Source: Bacteroidota bacterium (GTDB taxonomy: Bacteria; Bacteroidota; Bacteroidia; B-17B0; Aurantibacillaceae). Taken from it: a stretch of DNA of 64,000 bases. A model generated the notes under the pieces. It made no database searches and had not been told where the DNA came from. It worked only from the letters and a program-made list of their open reading frames with translations. Location of the stretch: contig JAQZBQ010000001.1 in NCBI GenBank assembly GCA_029237825.1, forward strand, positions 124,001-188,000, written 5' to 3'. A program made the translations under genes and the position numbers. Positions 17,813 to 28,321 of the stretch are shown piece by piece; position 1 is the first letter of the stretch, and each line of letters opens with the position of its first letter.

Positions 17813-20473
17813 TTAAAAGTCCTCATCATCCTCGTCTTTCTTTTTGGGTTGTAGAGGTTTTACATTTTTCTTAGAATCATTACCGTATTCAAGCTGAAAT
17901 GACTGATTCGTCTTCTGGGATGTTCCTGGCACCACTGTATCCTTTTTAAAGAACCCAAATTCTTCTCTCAACAGTTGCTTAAGATTTTGCTTTTCCTGCT
18001 GAATTTCATATTTGATTTTTTCTTTCGCACCTTTTCGGTCATATTTAATAACGGGATTATCCACCGTACCTGTCATCAGGATAAATACAGATCTCCGGTT
18101 TTCCGGATCGTCTTCAACCAGCGACAACTCGTCATCCAGGCTTTTATTCGCTTTGGCCCGTTTCGCCAGAAGTTCGCTCAGGAGTAAACGGATATGGTAA
18201 TCTATTTTATTATCAAAGGTATGTTTACCCCAAAGTTCTAAATTAATGGCGTTGGACTTTATACTTGTTTTTGGAAGCGTTATTATTCGATCTTTAATTT
18301 CGACGGCGCTCTGCAACGTTGAGAATTTGATATGCCGTAATTCATTCACGTCGATATACTTTGCCAAGCTTTCTAATGGTTTAAAAGCAATGAGTTCACC
18401 TTTTTCGATCAAAATACTGCTTGTTAAATTTAATGCCGCAGGATCGGATTTTAAATTACGGTCCCATGTTCCGGAAAAGTCAATCGATGCAGTGATAAAT
18501 CCTTTCAAGTTTTCATCCTGCAGCGTTGTCTGGCCCAGATTGTTCAGCTGAGTAAATAATTTTTTGATATTCAGTTTATTCAAATCACAATCGGCTGTTA
18601 CCCTTATGTTTTTTCCACTTGCGTCTGCAAAAGCGTTTAACTTAACTTCGCCGTCCGTTGAATGTAGAACAACCTCTTTCAGGGCAACTTTCTGGTTTTT
18701 CAACAACATGTTACCTTTAATATCACTGGCAACAAACTTGCCGAATGTTAAGTGTTTTACGTTTACAGAAATATTAAAGTCAAGCTTATCTGAAATTTTC
18801 ACTTCTGAGTTTGGGGTATCAGCTCCTGCTCCGAAAAGGAAGTCTTCAACATCTATATTCTCACTGTTTACATGCGCAATGATAGTTAGTGGCGCGTTTG
18901 GCTCGAATATATAACTTAAGAAACCGGGAATTTCTCCAACCAACATCACGTCAGAATTTCCTTTTATTAATTTAAGACCGTATACGTTCAAATGACTGTT
19001 GTTTAATTGCAGTTCACCTTCGGGTATGTTTACCAACTTTGAAGATTGTTTAAACTTTGCTTTTAAATCTGCAATGTTTGCTTTTCCCTTAGCTTTTATA
19101 GTGGGACTATAAACTTTTGTTCTCATTTCCGAGACAAGGCCTTCTATTTCTGCCGACATAGCAATATTACCGCTTACTTCCTCAAGCGTATCGATCGGGT
19201 AAAACGAAATTAAATCCTCAAGTCTGGTTGTTGCCGCCATATTTATTTTTAAATACGGGTCTTCAAAATTTGAAAGTTCGAGATTCCCATTAAATGTGTT
19301 GTTATTTAAGGCCGCTGTTATGTCTTTCAAGCGCAGAACACTATAGTGATTTCGTAACTCAATATGTCCGGTAAGATTTACATTGGTTAAGGTTGTGTTT
19401 TGTTGTTTGTAGGTGATTGAGCTGTTTTTAATTCCGAAATCTGACTTCAATACAAACGGTTTTCCAGCTTGATAATGGCATTGGCCAGAGGCATAAAATT
19501 CACCCTCGCTTTCGTATTCCGATATTTTACTTTTGAATTTTTCGGGCAATAAAGATAATGTTGTAGAAATATCCAGATTCTTACCATTAAAATCTATATC
19601 CAGAGATTGTAGACTGTCTTTAATTACAAAATTACCGCGACTGGCAATATGGGTTGAGTTGATAAAACTTTCCGATTTCCTGATCGTGTAAGACGAACCG
19701 CTAACGTTAAGTTCAATATCAAACTTAAGATTTTTATCATTCAGATACTTCACCTTTTCAACCTGAAACTGGTCAACAAATGCAGCGCCATCTGTTTTTA
19801 AAACATAATTTTCGTCATGAAACTTCCCTTTAAAATTAACTTCTTTGAGAAAGGTGTTAAGTTTAATCCGATGTTTACTATCTCTATAAATCAGACGAAT
19901 GTTTGTGACATGGATTTTTTCAAGCGCAAAATTCAAACTGTCATGTTCGCCTTTCTTTTCGTCAGACTTCCACACCAAATAGTTAGCATTGCCTTTTTTA
20001 TCAACTTTTAAATAACACCTGGCTTCATCCAGAACAATTTTTTTTATGGTGTAATTTCCATTGAACAACTCGCTTACATTAAAAGCAAGCGATAGGCGTT
20101 TGGCATACAAGAGTGTATCTCGTGAGCCGAAATCTTTCGGATCCATTGCCGTAAGCTCTTTGAATTCGATGGCACAATCGGGAAATGATTTTAAAATAGT
20201 AAGATCAATGTTGTTGGGATGAATGCGTACTTCTGTTTTTAAATATTTATTCAACTCCTTAATAATGAGGTTTACCACATCTTTTTCGTAAATAATAACC
20301 AAAGAAATACAAATACCAATAAAAGATACAATCATAACAAACACCCATAAAAACAGACGTTTAATGAACCGCAAACTTCCATGCCTTTTAGGTTGCGGTT
20401 CCTCGATTTGTTGATTATGTTGTAGTGTTTCGATGGTATAAATTTCAGGTTTAAGACGAGTTAATTTCGCCAA
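17813..20473 (-). CDS. AsmA-like envelope protein with one N-terminal membrane anchor
   Basis: This is an 886-residue protein with a cytosolic N-terminus (about 1-35, basic), one transmembrane helix (about 38-60, LFLWVFVMIVSFIGICISLVII) and a very long beta-rich periplasmic part. The region after the helix (EVRIHPNNIDLTILKSFPDCAIEFKELT) is the AsmA N-terminal signature. A C-terminal AsmA_2-type region (FSGTWDRNL, then FSTLQSAVEIKDRIITLPKT) follows near 690-760. AsmA-family proteins are thought to form grooved bridges that move phospholipids or affect outer-membrane assembly. The C-terminal ~100 residues are charged and low complexity. It appears monocistronic. Confidence 0.83.
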   Translation of the reverse strand: MAKLTRLKPEIYTIETLQHNQQIEEPQPKRHGSLRFIKRLFLWVFVMIVSFIGICISLVIIYEKDVVNLIIKELNKYLKTEVRIHPNNIDLTILKSFPDCAIEFKELTAMDPKDFGSRDTLLYAKRLSLAFNVSELFNGNYTIKKIVLDEARCYLKVDKKGNANYLVWKSDEKKGEHDSLNFALEKIHVTNIRLIYRDSKHRIKLNTFLKEVNFKGKFHDENYVLKTDGAAFVDQFQVEKVKYLNDKNLKFDIELNVSGSSYTIRKSESFINSTHIASRGNFVIKDSLQSLDIDFNGKNLDISTTLSLLPEKFKSKISEYESEGEFYASGQCHYQAGKPFVLKSDFGIKNSSITYKQQNTTLTNVNLTGHIELRNHYSVLRLKDITAALNNNTFNGNLELSNFEDPYLKINMAATTRLEDLISFYPIDTLEEVSGNIAMSAEIEGLVSEMRTKVYSPTIKAKGKANIADLKAKFKQSSKLVNIPEGELQLNNSHLNVYGLKLIKGNSDVMLVGEIPGFLSYIFEPNAPLTIIAHVNSENIDVEDFLFGAGADTPNSEVKISDKLDFNISVNVKHLTFGKFVASDIKGNMLLKNQKVALKEVVLHSTDGEVKLNAFADASGKNIRVTADCDLNKLNIKKLFTQLNNLGQTTLQDENLKGFITASIDFSGTWDRNLKSDPAALNLTSSILIEKGELIAFKPLESLAKYIDVNELRHIKFSTLQSAVEIKDRIITLPKTSIKSNAINLELWGKHTFDNKIDYHIRLLLSELLAKRAKANKSLDDELSLVEDDPENRRSVFILMTGTVDNPVIKYDRKGAKEKIKYEIQQEKQNLKQLLREEFGFFKKDTVVPGTSQKTNQSFQLEYGNDSKKNVKPLQPKKKDEDDEDF

Positions 20474-20571
20474 TTAATTCCTTTGTATAAACAATGGACT
20501 ATTAATAATTAAAAGATATAACGCTGCAATTCCAATAAAGTACAGGTAATTTTAGTTTGCAATCCAAGACC

Positions 20572-21147
20572 ATGCATTTCGATTATTTCAGCTGGATCAT
20601 CTTACCCATTCTCATTTTCATTTCCCGTTTGGGCGATGTAACCATGGCGACGCTAAGGCATATTTTTATTTCGAAGGGATTAAAAAAAATAGTTCCCTTC
20701 CTGGGCTTTTTTGAAGTTTTAATTTGGCTTGTTGCAATGCGTCAGGTTTTCAGCCATCTTGATAATGCCGCCTGTTTTGTGGCATGGGCTGCAGGATTCA
20801 GTGCCGGCACGTATTTGGGAATGCATATTGAAGAAAGATTGGCCATTGGGACACAAATCATTCGTATCATTACCGCCGAAGACATTGTTCCCCTCATTGA
20901 AGTCTTAAAAAAACGCAATCAGGGGATAACCATTGTAGACGGACATGGCGCAGTTGGACCAGTCAAATTAATTTTCACAATCGTTAAACGCACTAACAAA
21001 GCTCAGGTGATTGAACTGATACGAATTTATACGCCAAAAGCGTTTTATTCCATTGAAGACGTAAAGGGTTCGGAACGAGGGATATTCACGGATAAAGGAG
21101 AAACTACAGCCATACGCAGACTTTTTTCAGTTAACGCGGGGAAGTAA
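20572..21147 (+). CDS. DUF2179/DUF5698 membrane protein (UPF0316-like)
   Basis: The protein has three hydrophobic helices (about residues 5-25, 38-60, 65-85), with the conserved SRLGDVTMATLRHIFISKG after the first and GTYLGMHIEERLAIG at the membrane exit. A soluble alpha/beta domain (about 95-175; VDGHGAVGPVKLIFTIVKR, YTPKAFYSIEDVKG) matches DUF2179. This build is shared with UPF0316 proteins, whose biochemical function is unknown. I chose the ATG at 20572; an in-frame codon 15 nt upstream would add five residues. Its 3' end overlaps the convergent neighbour by 17 bp. Confidence 0.85.
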   Translation: MHFDYFSWIILPILIFISRLGDVTMATLRHIFISKGLKKIVPFLGFFEVLIWLVAMRQVFSHLDNAACFVAWAAGFSAGTYLGMHIEERLAIGTQIIRIITAEDIVPLIEVLKKRNQGITIVDGHGAVGPVKLIFTIVKRTNKAQVIELIRIYTPKAFYSIEDVKGSERGIFTDKGETTAIRRLFSVNAGK

Positions 21148-21826
21148 GGGGAATGATTGAGCTGTTGTAAAGTTCAACAACTTTGGCCAATTTAATCTTC
21201 TTTTTTCTAAAACTTCGTAATGCTAAGGTTTCAAGACCGATTCCAATTCCCAGTGAAGTCAGGCCCACCGTAATACCATCTTTTTTAATTTGTGCGACCT
21301 GCTCCTTGCTTTTATAGGCATTTGGATATTGGATTAAAGAACTAAAACAATACAAACCGCCAATAGCCACAACGGCTATTCCTGTGAAAAAAAGTCCGTT
21401 TGTGTTATGGTTTGATATTTTCAGGTTACGAACAGATTTTAAAAGTTCGTGTGACCCTGTCTCTTTTCCCAAACATTTTGCTCTTTTTACGAGTTCTCTC
21501 TCGCCAATTGGTTTTGAATATGAAGAGTACACTAAATGGTAGCGATTGCCTGTTCTTTCAATGGGTGGTTGATCAGATGCAGAATATTCCGATTTGATGG
21601 TATCAACGACACCATTCGCATATTTAATGCGGGCTATTTTCTTTTTTGCATCTTGATGAAGGTTATCATCATTCCTATCAAAGTATCTATATTTCACCAA
21701 CTGAGGGTTTATCTCCAACACCTTTACTGAAATAATTTTACCATTTTTAAACACAATAGTATCCTGAGTTTGACCGATGAAATGAGCTATAAACAGAATA
21801 AGGGTAAAAATGAATTTCTTCTCCAT
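21131..21826 (-). CDS. Exported hypothetical protein with one internal membrane segment
   Basis: The signal peptide (about 1-20) ends in IGQTQD. A short beta-rich segment (about 22-80) follows, beginning TIVFKNGKIISVKVLEINPQ, a pattern frequent in Bacteroidota secreted proteins that start 'DTI..KNG..I.gkV.EI....vkYk'. A hydrophobic helix at about 145-167 and a second weaker one near 185-205 suggest membrane association. The C-terminus is basic. I do not recognise a named family for the whole protein. It ends inside the 3' end of the DUF2179 gene and starts 6 nt before the TauE-like gene's stop, so it is probably the third gene of a unit with the TauE-like and barrel-protein genes. Confidence 0.65.
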   Translation of the reverse strand: MEKKFIFTLILFIAHFIGQTQDTIVFKNGKIISVKVLEINPQLVKYRYFDRNDDNLHQDAKKKIARIKYANGVVDTIKSEYSASDQPPIERTGNRYHLVYSSYSKPIGERELVKRAKCLGKETGSHELLKSVRNLKISNHNTNGLFFTGIAVVAIGGLYCFSSLIQYPNAYKSKEQVAQIKKDGITVGLTSLGIGIGLETLALRSFRKKKIKLAKVVELYNSSIIPLTSPR

Positions 21827-21831
21827 ACATT

Positions 21832-22218
21832 TTATTTACCTAATAACATTTTCGCGCCCAGTATGATGATGATTGCACCAAAAATCTGTTTTACCGTTTT
21901 TTGGTCCAGCGAAATAGAAAGTTTGCTTCCGAAATAACTTCCAAAAATAAACGTTGAACAAATGATTAATCCGGTTTTAAAGTCTACATATCCTTGCTTG
22001 TGGTAATTCAGCACGCCAAGTATCCCAATTGGTAATAAAAACATAAAGAGTGTGGTGCCTTGTGCCTGATGCTGCGTAAAGCCTAAAAAATAAACCAAAA
22101 CGGGCACGATGATGATGCCACCACCAATTCCTACCATGCCACTTAAAAATCCGGCAGCTAAACCTACTGCTAATAAAATTAATAGAATACTGATACTCAT
22201 GGGCTTTTTGTTTTGCAT
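21832..22218 (-). CDS. Half-length TauE/SafE (DUF81) family membrane transporter
   Basis: The protein of 128 residues is almost entirely membrane helices (about four). The DUF81 entry motif GLAAGFLSGMVGIGGGIIIVPVL is at the N-terminal helix, a QHQAQGTTLF segment follows, and a GSYFGSKLS turn precedes the last helix. Typical TauE/SafE proteins are ~250 residues with two such repeats, so this has one. Single-repeat forms annotated in Bacteroidota would need to dimerise. The family exports sulfite, sulfoacetate or other organic anions; the substrate here is unknown. I chose the ATG at 22218 over a TTG one codon upstream. It starts 5 nt behind the large barrel-protein gene. Confidence 0.82.
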   Translation of the reverse strand: MQNKKPMSISILLILLAVGLAAGFLSGMVGIGGGIIIVPVLVYFLGFTQHQAQGTTLFMFLLPIGILGVLNYHKQGYVDFKTGLIICSTFIFGSYFGSKLSISLDQKTVKQIFGAIIIILGAKMLLGK

Positions 22219-22223
22219 CAATC

Positions 22224-25200
22224 CTAAAAATCGGTTGTTAAGGATAAATAGGTCATTCCTTTCTGAACTTTTCGATCGTCAACGCCCCATGCGAAGTCAA
22301 CACGGATAAAATATCCCAGTAAACGTGAACGTAGTCCAAAACCATAGCCTCCAACAATTGGTTCCTTTTGATTATAGATAGTGAGAGTAACCGGATTTCC
22401 AACATACACATTTTTGTTTAGTACATTCTCTTCACTATACGGATTCTTATCATACCAAGCCATTCCTACATCACCAAATCCAATCACCTGAAAATTCTGG
22501 ATAAAATCAGAACGGATCGGGCGATTTAAAAGGTATCTGAAAATTGGCCAACGGATTTCACTGTTCCAAACCACAAAATTATTTCCATTGCGTATATTTT
22601 GTTTGAAACCACGCATATTGGTTGCCAATGTTTGAAACTGGTATTGATCCTGATTAACAATATTAATCGTTTTATCAAATTGCGGGTTCAACCAGTTATC
22701 AACCCCGCCCATATAATAAATCAGACGGTCTGTTCCCCATGATGTTGCTCCCGCAAAGCGATTGGCCCAAATTAAATCCCTATGAATTTTTTTATAATTT
22801 CTCCAGTCAAATCCAAACGTAAATAAATCATGTTGTTCCCGATGGATTAACCTGAAATATTCTGTCCACACTTTAAACCGTGTTCCGTTAAAAAGATTCA
22901 AGCCACGCTTTCTGGTATTGTCAAAAATATATTCCGCTTTTAATCCGCCATAATTATCATATAAATTAGGCTCTGGCAAACTCTCGTCGCTAACAGAAGC
23001 AAAAACCATCCTGTCGTTACGATACATTACCGACAAACGCGTTGCGGCTACCTCACTGAACGGAATTTTCCATGAATATCGGGCGTCATGGGTTTGAATT
23101 TTGGTAACGCCCTGTGACCCATTGACTTTTAGAAAGGATTGTCTGTGAAGCACAAGTTGCCTGTCAACCTGGCGGATCCGGTTTTCCCAGCTTAATAAAT
23201 ACTCATTATCAAGTGTGCCAGCAATACGGAAACCCGCTACAATGCGTTTATCTTCAAACAAATCACTAAGACCAATTTTAAACAATACATTTAATCCGGG
23301 ATTGAGGTATACCGGGCTTCCGCCACCGGCAAAACGCTGATAAGTAGTAGATAAAAATGAATTATCCAATTGAGAAACCACCTGATCTGTTTTAAAACTG
23401 GTATAATAGTTTTGCTGAATCGGGAAAATTAAATCCGTAGACTTTTTTGAAATCGAATCCTGGCTTTTGTTAACCACTTTCAAATTGTCGTCAGTCCGGC
23501 CTGGTTGATCTTCGGTAGTGTTTGTTGCAGGAGGCTCTATTCGTTTTTCCCCTTTCAGATTATAATTTTCAAAATCAATGCCGTCATTCTTTGTGGTGGT
23601 ATCTGTCTTCTTAGGTCCCAGGTCTTCATCCCTCCGAATGGGGTTGGTGATGATAATTTTGTCGGGATCTGATAAATTAGTGCGTGGTGACGCTTTAAAC
23701 CAAGTTTTATTGATGGCGAGCGGCTTAATCTGATCGGGCGGGATTAATGAAGAAACCATCAGTTTTTCTCTGAAATCATCCACAATAATTTCGGCATATT
23801 TGGTAAAGCGTGAATTGATGTGATGTTCCTGGATATTTTTTTGATAGTTAGTGATAGGCCGTGAATTATAAAAATAACGGTAATGTTCGGTTGTATCAAC
23901 AAAGGATATAGAACTATCAAGGACACCAATATACCGGTTGTAGATACCGTTAAACTCACTCAAATAGGAAATTACACCTTTACTATATTCCTGAGGCTGC
24001 GTTTCATTCACATTTGGTGTATTTGTTACCCGATACAAAACTGTGGATTTAGTTCCTGCGTTGTAATAAAATACGTCATTATTTTTAGAAAATTTTAGAT
24101 TGAGTTTAGCATCTTCGTTAGCACGAATGGTATCGTGCGCGCGATTGGATTCAAACAGAATGCCTTTGGAGTTATCTACAAAAACCGGATTATTATCATC
24201 CCAGGCATCGTTGGTTATTTGTTCAATTCCGCCAGAATTTAATGTAAAAATAAAAATATCCGACTGTCCTTTTCCTTTTTTTACCGCACTCATGACAATG
24301 CGTTTTCCGTCATGCGAAAACGCATAACTGTTTACCTTTTCAAAGCCAGTAACGTTTCGCTTATTGGTTTCCTTAGTTTCGATATCATAGGTGTGAAGCT
24401 TTAAAATATTTTTTCGTTCATAGATCATTGACACGATTGCATTATTTGGGTGCCATGCGATTAATGGATAACTGTTATCCTCCAACCTTTCGAGTTTTGG
24501 ATTCAGCTTTATCAAGCGGCGCGTCTTTTTATCACCAAGAGTATTCACCCAAACCTTGTATTGACCAAGTTCACTGGTTGCATAACTAATTTTCTGTCCG
24601 TCGGGACTGAGTTTCAGCTGATAATAATGCCTTGATTTTTTTTGCTTTCTTATGACCGATTCTGAAACAGGGTTCCTACGTGTAGTATCCCGGTAATCAA
24701 AATAACGCTTTGCCATTTTATTGGTAAACTCGCTGGTCATATTTTGCACAGATAATCCTAACACATACAAAAACGCGTTATTTGCGTTACGGCTTACTTT
24801 AGTCATGTATAAAAGGTTAGGTATGATAGCCTCGCCGTATTCTTCAGCCACATAATACCACATCGCGTGACCAGCCATTGTTGCTTCTTTCCCGGTGAGC
24901 TGGTTAAACTTGAGAAAACGATCATTTTGGATTGCATCCATGACGCGGTTATCAATAGAAGAATTCCAGCCTTCGGATATATAGGCAATCAATCCGTTTT
25001 TAAACCAATCGGGTAAATTTAAAAGTGTTGAGTTCCTCACTACATCCCTCGTTCTGCCCCCGTACATCATCTGATCGATCATTAATTCCGCAAGCGCAGC
25101 GCGAATTTGCCTGTCCAGATCGGAACGTGAACCAGTAAAATAAATAAAGATTTTATCGCCAATGATGCGTGTAACACCGCCAATATTCCCGTTCTCTTCT

Positions 25201-25520
25201 CCCGCTAAACCAATATTACTTTGTTTAAAATCATTTTGATTATTGTAAACAATTACATCGACTTTATCATCAAGCTGAAAATCCAGACGCTTTTCCATAA
25301 TAGGTAACTGGCGGTTTACCGATGTAGCTGCATACCTCGCAATTTCCTGACCGCCTTCATAGAGGTAAACGCGGAAACGCTCGAAATCAAAATAAGTCCA
25401 GTTAAAGGACTGATACTGGATCCTGTTTTTTCCAAATTCCAATTGCGACCCATAATAAAACTGACTGAACACAGTTTTAACACACATCACTAGCAAAAAT
25501 AAAGGGAAAATGCGCCTCAT
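22224..25520 (-). CDS. Large surface protein: peptidase-MA-like head, TolB-like propeller, C-terminal beta barrel
   Basis: This is a 1098-residue exported protein with a signal peptide (1-19). Residues about 20-280 resemble peptidase MA-like domains (YFDFERFRVYLYEGGQEIARYAA, LPDWFKNGLIAYISEGW), but no HExxH is visible, so this part may be inactive. Residues about 300-560 hold TolB/WD40-like blades (KLSPDGQKISYATSELG, AFSHDGKRIVMSAVKKG, NPVFVDNSKGILFESNRAHD). A charged linker (about 640-720) follows. The last ~370 residues look like an outer-membrane barrel of the surface-antigen type, ending in the aromatic residue Phe. It is probably anchored in the outer membrane; substrate unknown. A perfect TAnnTTTG box precedes it. 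Confidence 0.75.
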   Translation of the reverse strand: MRRIFPLFLLVMCVKTVFSQFYYGSQLEFGKNRIQYQSFNWTYFDFERFRVYLYEGGQEIARYAATSVNRQLPIMEKRLDFQLDDKVDVIVYNNQNDFKQSNIGLAGEENGNIGGVTRIIGDKIFIYFTGSRSDLDRQIRAALAELMIDQMMYGGRTRDVVRNSTLLNLPDWFKNGLIAYISEGWNSSIDNRVMDAIQNDRFLKFNQLTGKEATMAGHAMWYYVAEEYGEAIIPNLLYMTKVSRNANNAFLYVLGLSVQNMTSEFTNKMAKRYFDYRDTTRRNPVSESVIRKQKKSRHYYQLKLSPDGQKISYATSELGQYKVWVNTLGDKKTRRLIKLNPKLERLEDNSYPLIAWHPNNAIVSMIYERKNILKLHTYDIETKETNKRNVTGFEKVNSYAFSHDGKRIVMSAVKKGKGQSDIFIFTLNSGGIEQITNDAWDDNNPVFVDNSKGILFESNRAHDTIRANEDAKLNLKFSKNNDVFYYNAGTKSTVLYRVTNTPNVNETQPQEYSKGVISYLSEFNGIYNRYIGVLDSSISFVDTTEHYRYFYNSRPITNYQKNIQEHHINSRFTKYAEIIVDDFREKLMVSSLIPPDQIKPLAINKTWFKASPRTNLSDPDKIIITNPIRRDEDLGPKKTDTTTKNDGIDFENYNLKGEKRIEPPATNTTEDQPGRTDDNLKVVNKSQDSISKKSTDLIFPIQQNYYTSFKTDQVVSQLDNSFLSTTYQRFAGGGSPVYLNPGLNVLFKIGLSDLFEDKRIVAGFRIAGTLDNEYLLSWENRIRQVDRQLVLHRQSFLKVNGSQGVTKIQTHDARYSWKIPFSEVAATRLSVMYRNDRMVFASVSDESLPEPNLYDNYGGLKAEYIFDNTRKRGLNLFNGTRFKVWTEYFRLIHREQHDLFTFGFDWRNYKKIHRDLIWANRFAGATSWGTDRLIYYMGGVDNWLNPQFDKTINIVNQDQYQFQTLATNMRGFKQNIRNGNNFVVWNSEIRWPIFRYLLNRPIRSDFIQNFQVIGFGDVGMAWYDKNPYSEENVLNKNVYVGNPVTLTIYNQKEPIVGGYGFGLRSRLLGYFIRVDFAWGVDDRKVQKGMTYLSLTTDF

Positions 25521-25548
25521 TAATTTGGATAATAAGCCCTAAATTTAG

Positions 25549-25556
25549 CAAAAATA
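25549..25556 (-). promoter_or_regulatory. Candidate -7 promoter element (TATTTTTG, minus strand)
   Basis: It matches TAnnTTTG exactly, 28 nt before the start of the large surface protein gene. The -33 region is weak. Confidence 0.4.
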
Positions 25557-25570
25557 TCATATAAATTGCC

Positions 25571-26209
25571 ATGATAAGCTTACACTTTTTTACCTTCGGG
25601 CCCTTCCAGGAAAACACATATATCCTTTGGGATGAAACTAAAGAATGTATTATTATCGACCCGGGAAATAGTAATGCGTCAGAAAACAAAAAGTTAAGTG
25701 ATTTTATCAATCAATCACAATTGTTACCTAAGCGTTTGATATTAACACATGGACATGTAGATCATATAAACGGTAACAAATACGTGTCGGATGCGTTCGG
25801 ACTGCTGCCGGAAGTTCACAAAGACGATGTTTACTTCATTGAAAAACATTCAGCAACAGCTAACATGTATGGAATTCCTGCAGAGCAAAGCCCGATGCCT
25901 GTTTCTTTTATCCGGGAAGGAGACATAATTTCTTTTGGGAATTCTTCTTTAAAAACGCTTCATACTCCTGGTCACTCACCTGGCAGCCTATCATTTTACA
26001 GCATGGATGATGCGCTCATCATCGGTGGCGATGTACTCTTTTACGGAAGCATCGGCCGATCTGATTTACCAATGGGTAACCATGAAACATTGATTCAATC
26101 AATCAAGGAAAAGCTGATGCCTTTAGGCGACCATATGAAAGTATACAGCGGGCATGGAATGGCAACAACCATTGGATTTGAGAGAATGAACAATCCTTTC
26201 CTCGTTTAA
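25571..26209 (+). CDS. MBL-fold metallo-hydrolase (glyoxalase-II-like)
   Basis: This cytosolic metallo-beta-lactamase-fold hydrolase has the metal motif THGHVDH (His60, His62, Asp64, His65), a further His in LHTPGHSPGS, the bridging Asp in IIGGDVLFYGSIGRSDLP, and the last His in YSGHGMATTIG. The 212-residue length and GRSDLP turn place it in the YcbL/GloB-like group rather than among beta-lactamases. These act on thioesters such as S-lactoylglutathione or on related compounds; the exact substrate is not shown by sequence. It is divergent from the surface protein with a 50-bp gap. Confidence 0.9.
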   Translation: MISLHFFTFGPFQENTYILWDETKECIIIDPGNSNASENKKLSDFINQSQLLPKRLILTHGHVDHINGNKYVSDAFGLLPEVHKDDVYFIEKHSATANMYGIPAEQSPMPVSFIREGDIISFGNSSLKTLHTPGHSPGSLSFYSMDDALIIGGDVLFYGSIGRSDLPMGNHETLIQSIKEKLMPLGDHMKVYSGHGMATTIGFERMNNPFLV

Positions 26210-26308
26210 ACTCCCGGCGCTTCCTTAATTTTTGAATTGCATACAATACTTCATTGTTATGGAGTAGTATATTCGTAAAAACTTACGCACTTAAAAAGAT
26301 TAAGACCT

Positions 26309-28321
26309 ATGCCTAATCACCTCATTAAAGAAAGCAGTCCCTATTTACTACAACATGCAAACAATCCGGTTAACTGGTACGCGTGGAATGACGAAACCTT
26401 AAGTATTGCCAACCGTGAAAACAAGCTAATATTAGTAAGTATTGGGTATAGCGCCTGTCATTGGTGCCATGTGATGGAGCATGAAAGCTTTGAAGATGAA
26501 CATGTGGCAGAAATTATGAATAAGTACTTTATTAATATTAAAGTTGATCGTGAAGAGCGGCCGGATATTGATATGGTTTACATGGGTGCTGTGCAGCTGA
26601 TGTCGGGTCATGGCGGATGGCCACTCAATTGCTTTGCCCTCCCGGATGGAAGACCAATATATGGCGGAACCTATTTCCCTAAACACCAGTGGATTAATGT
26701 ACTGGAGAATCTTGCCAACCTTTTTAAAACCGATCCGCAAAAAGTGTTTGAGTACGCAAAGCATTTAACAGATGGCTTGGAACAATTAGAAATGCCAAAA
26801 CCATTACCTGATCATGATTTTAGTGCCGACACCCTTTCCAAATCGGTTTCAAAATGGAAGCAGGCGTTTGATCCAACCTTTGGAGGCCCAAATAAAGCTC
26901 CGAAATTCCCGTTGCCAAATAATTACTTGTTTCTTCTACATTACTCATTCTATGAAAATGACATAGCATTAAAAAAACATATTGATCTTACCCTTACCCG
27001 CATGGCATGGGGCGGGATTTATGATCACATCGGTGGAGGGTTTGCACGTTATAGCACTGACTTGTTCTGGAAAGTTCCGCATTTTGAAAAGATGCTTTAT
27101 GATAACGCGCAACTCATTACTCTTTATTCTCTTGCATTTAAACAAACGCAAAATCAATTGTACAAAAATGTCGTTTACGAAACCGTTCAATTTGTGGAAC
27201 GGGAACTGATGAACTCCGAATTTGGTTTTTATTCTGCGTTGGATGCTGACAGCGAAGGCGTTGAAGGAAAATATTATGTCTGGAAAAAAGAAGAACTTCA
27301 GTATCTCCTGGGGTCTGACTTTGAAATTTTTGCAGACTATTATTGTGTAAATGAAACGGGATATTGGGAGGAGGAGAATTACGTATTGTTGAAAAACGCG
27401 GATGAATCTCTTATCGCCTTTAACCACGGCTTAATGGTTCATGAACTGAAATTTAAAATTGATAGTTGCCGGCAAATTTTGTTAAGCGCAAGAGATCAGC
27501 GAATCCGTCCAGGTTTAGACAACAAAGTTTTGGCATCATGGAATGGCCTAATGTGTAAAGCGTTATGCGACGCGTACCTCGTGTTCGAAGAACCAAAATT
27601 TAAAGATCTGGCTTTAGGAAACGCTAATTATCTCTTAACCAACTATTGCAAGCCAGGAGGGAAAATCCTCCGGGTCATTAATCATAAAACAACGATTCAT
27701 GGCTTTCTTGAGGATTACGCATTTGTATCGGAAGCAATGATTAGTTTATACCTGATTACAGCCAATGAAGAATGGCTGATTAAATCAAAAGAACTTACTG
27801 AATATGCCATCGCTAATTTTTATGAAGCCTCCAAACAAACGTTTTATTTCACCGACCTCACGCAGGAGAAACTGGTTGTAAGGAAAGCGGAATGGAGTGA
27901 CAATGTTATGCCGGCGTCCAGTTCGCAAATGGCCATCAATCTTAAAATATTATCCGTATACTTTAACAATCCGGAATGGGCACACATCTCAGAAACACTC
28001 CTGAAATCTGTCATATCAGAAATTGAAAACTATGGCCCGGGATACAGCAACTGGGCACTTCTCCTTCTGCAAGTTATCAAACCTCAAACTGAACTTGTAA
28101 TTGTTGGTAACCGTGTTAATGAAAAAATTCTTAGCATTTACAAACGAACCCCGCCAAATGTGATATTTGCTTTAAGCGAAAATGCTTCAGAATTGCCACT
28201 ATTGAAAGACAGGTATGTAAAAGATAAGACTGTGTTTTATGTGTGCAAAAACAAAAGTTGCCTGTTGCCAACTGAGTCTGAGGAAGAGGTATTGAAACAC
28301 ATTGAAGAAACAAGAACTTAA
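26309..28321 (+). CDS. DUF255 thioredoxin-domain protein (YyaL / SSP411 family)
   Basis: This 670-residue protein has an N-terminal thioredoxin-like DUF255 domain (about 1-165), with the diagnostic [11 protein letters not shown], the CHWC motif at 50-53, and [10 protein letters not shown] near 78-87. It is followed by an (alpha/alpha)6 barrel related to six-hairpin glycosidases or N-acylglucosamine epimerases ([40 protein letters not shown]). It lacks a signal peptide. The family is highly conserved from bacteria to humans (SPATA20), but its reaction is not established. The stop overlaps the start of the next gene by 20 bp. Confidence 0.93.
   Translation: MPNHLIKESSPYLLQHANNPVNWYAWNDETLSIANRENKLILVSIGYSACHWCHVMEHESFEDEHVAEIMNKYFINIKVDREERPDIDMVYMGAVQLMSGHGGWPLNCFALPDGRPIYGGTYFPKHQWINVLENLANLFKTDPQKVFEYAKHLTDGLEQLEMPKPLPDHDFSADTLSKSVSKWKQAFDPTFGGPNKAPKFPLPNNYLFLLHYSFYENDIALKKHIDLTLTRMAWGGIYDHIGGGFARYSTDLFWKVPHFEKMLYDNAQLITLYSLAFKQTQNQLYKNVVYETVQFVERELMNSEFGFYSALDADSEGVEGKYYVWKKEELQYLLGSDFEIFADYYCVNETGYWEEENYVLLKNADESLIAFNHGLMVHELKFKIDSCRQILLSARDQRIRPGLDNKVLASWNGLMCKALCDAYLVFEEPKFKDLALGNANYLLTNYCKPGGKILRVINHKTTIHGFLEDYAFVSEAMISLYLITANEEWLIKSKELTEYAIANFYEASKQTFYFTDLTQEKLVVRKAEWSDNVMPASSSQMAINLKILSVYFNNPEWAHISETLLKSVISEIENYGPGYSNWALLLLQVIKPQTELVIVGNRVNEKILSIYKRTPPNVIFALSENASELPLLKDRYVKDKTVFYVCKNKSCLLPTESEEEVLKHIEETRT

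Noticed and set aside
22224-25520. TolB of the Tol-Pal system
   Set aside because: Only the middle third resembles TolB blades; the length, MA-like head and barrel-like end differ, and no tolA, tolQ, tolR or pal gene is nearby.
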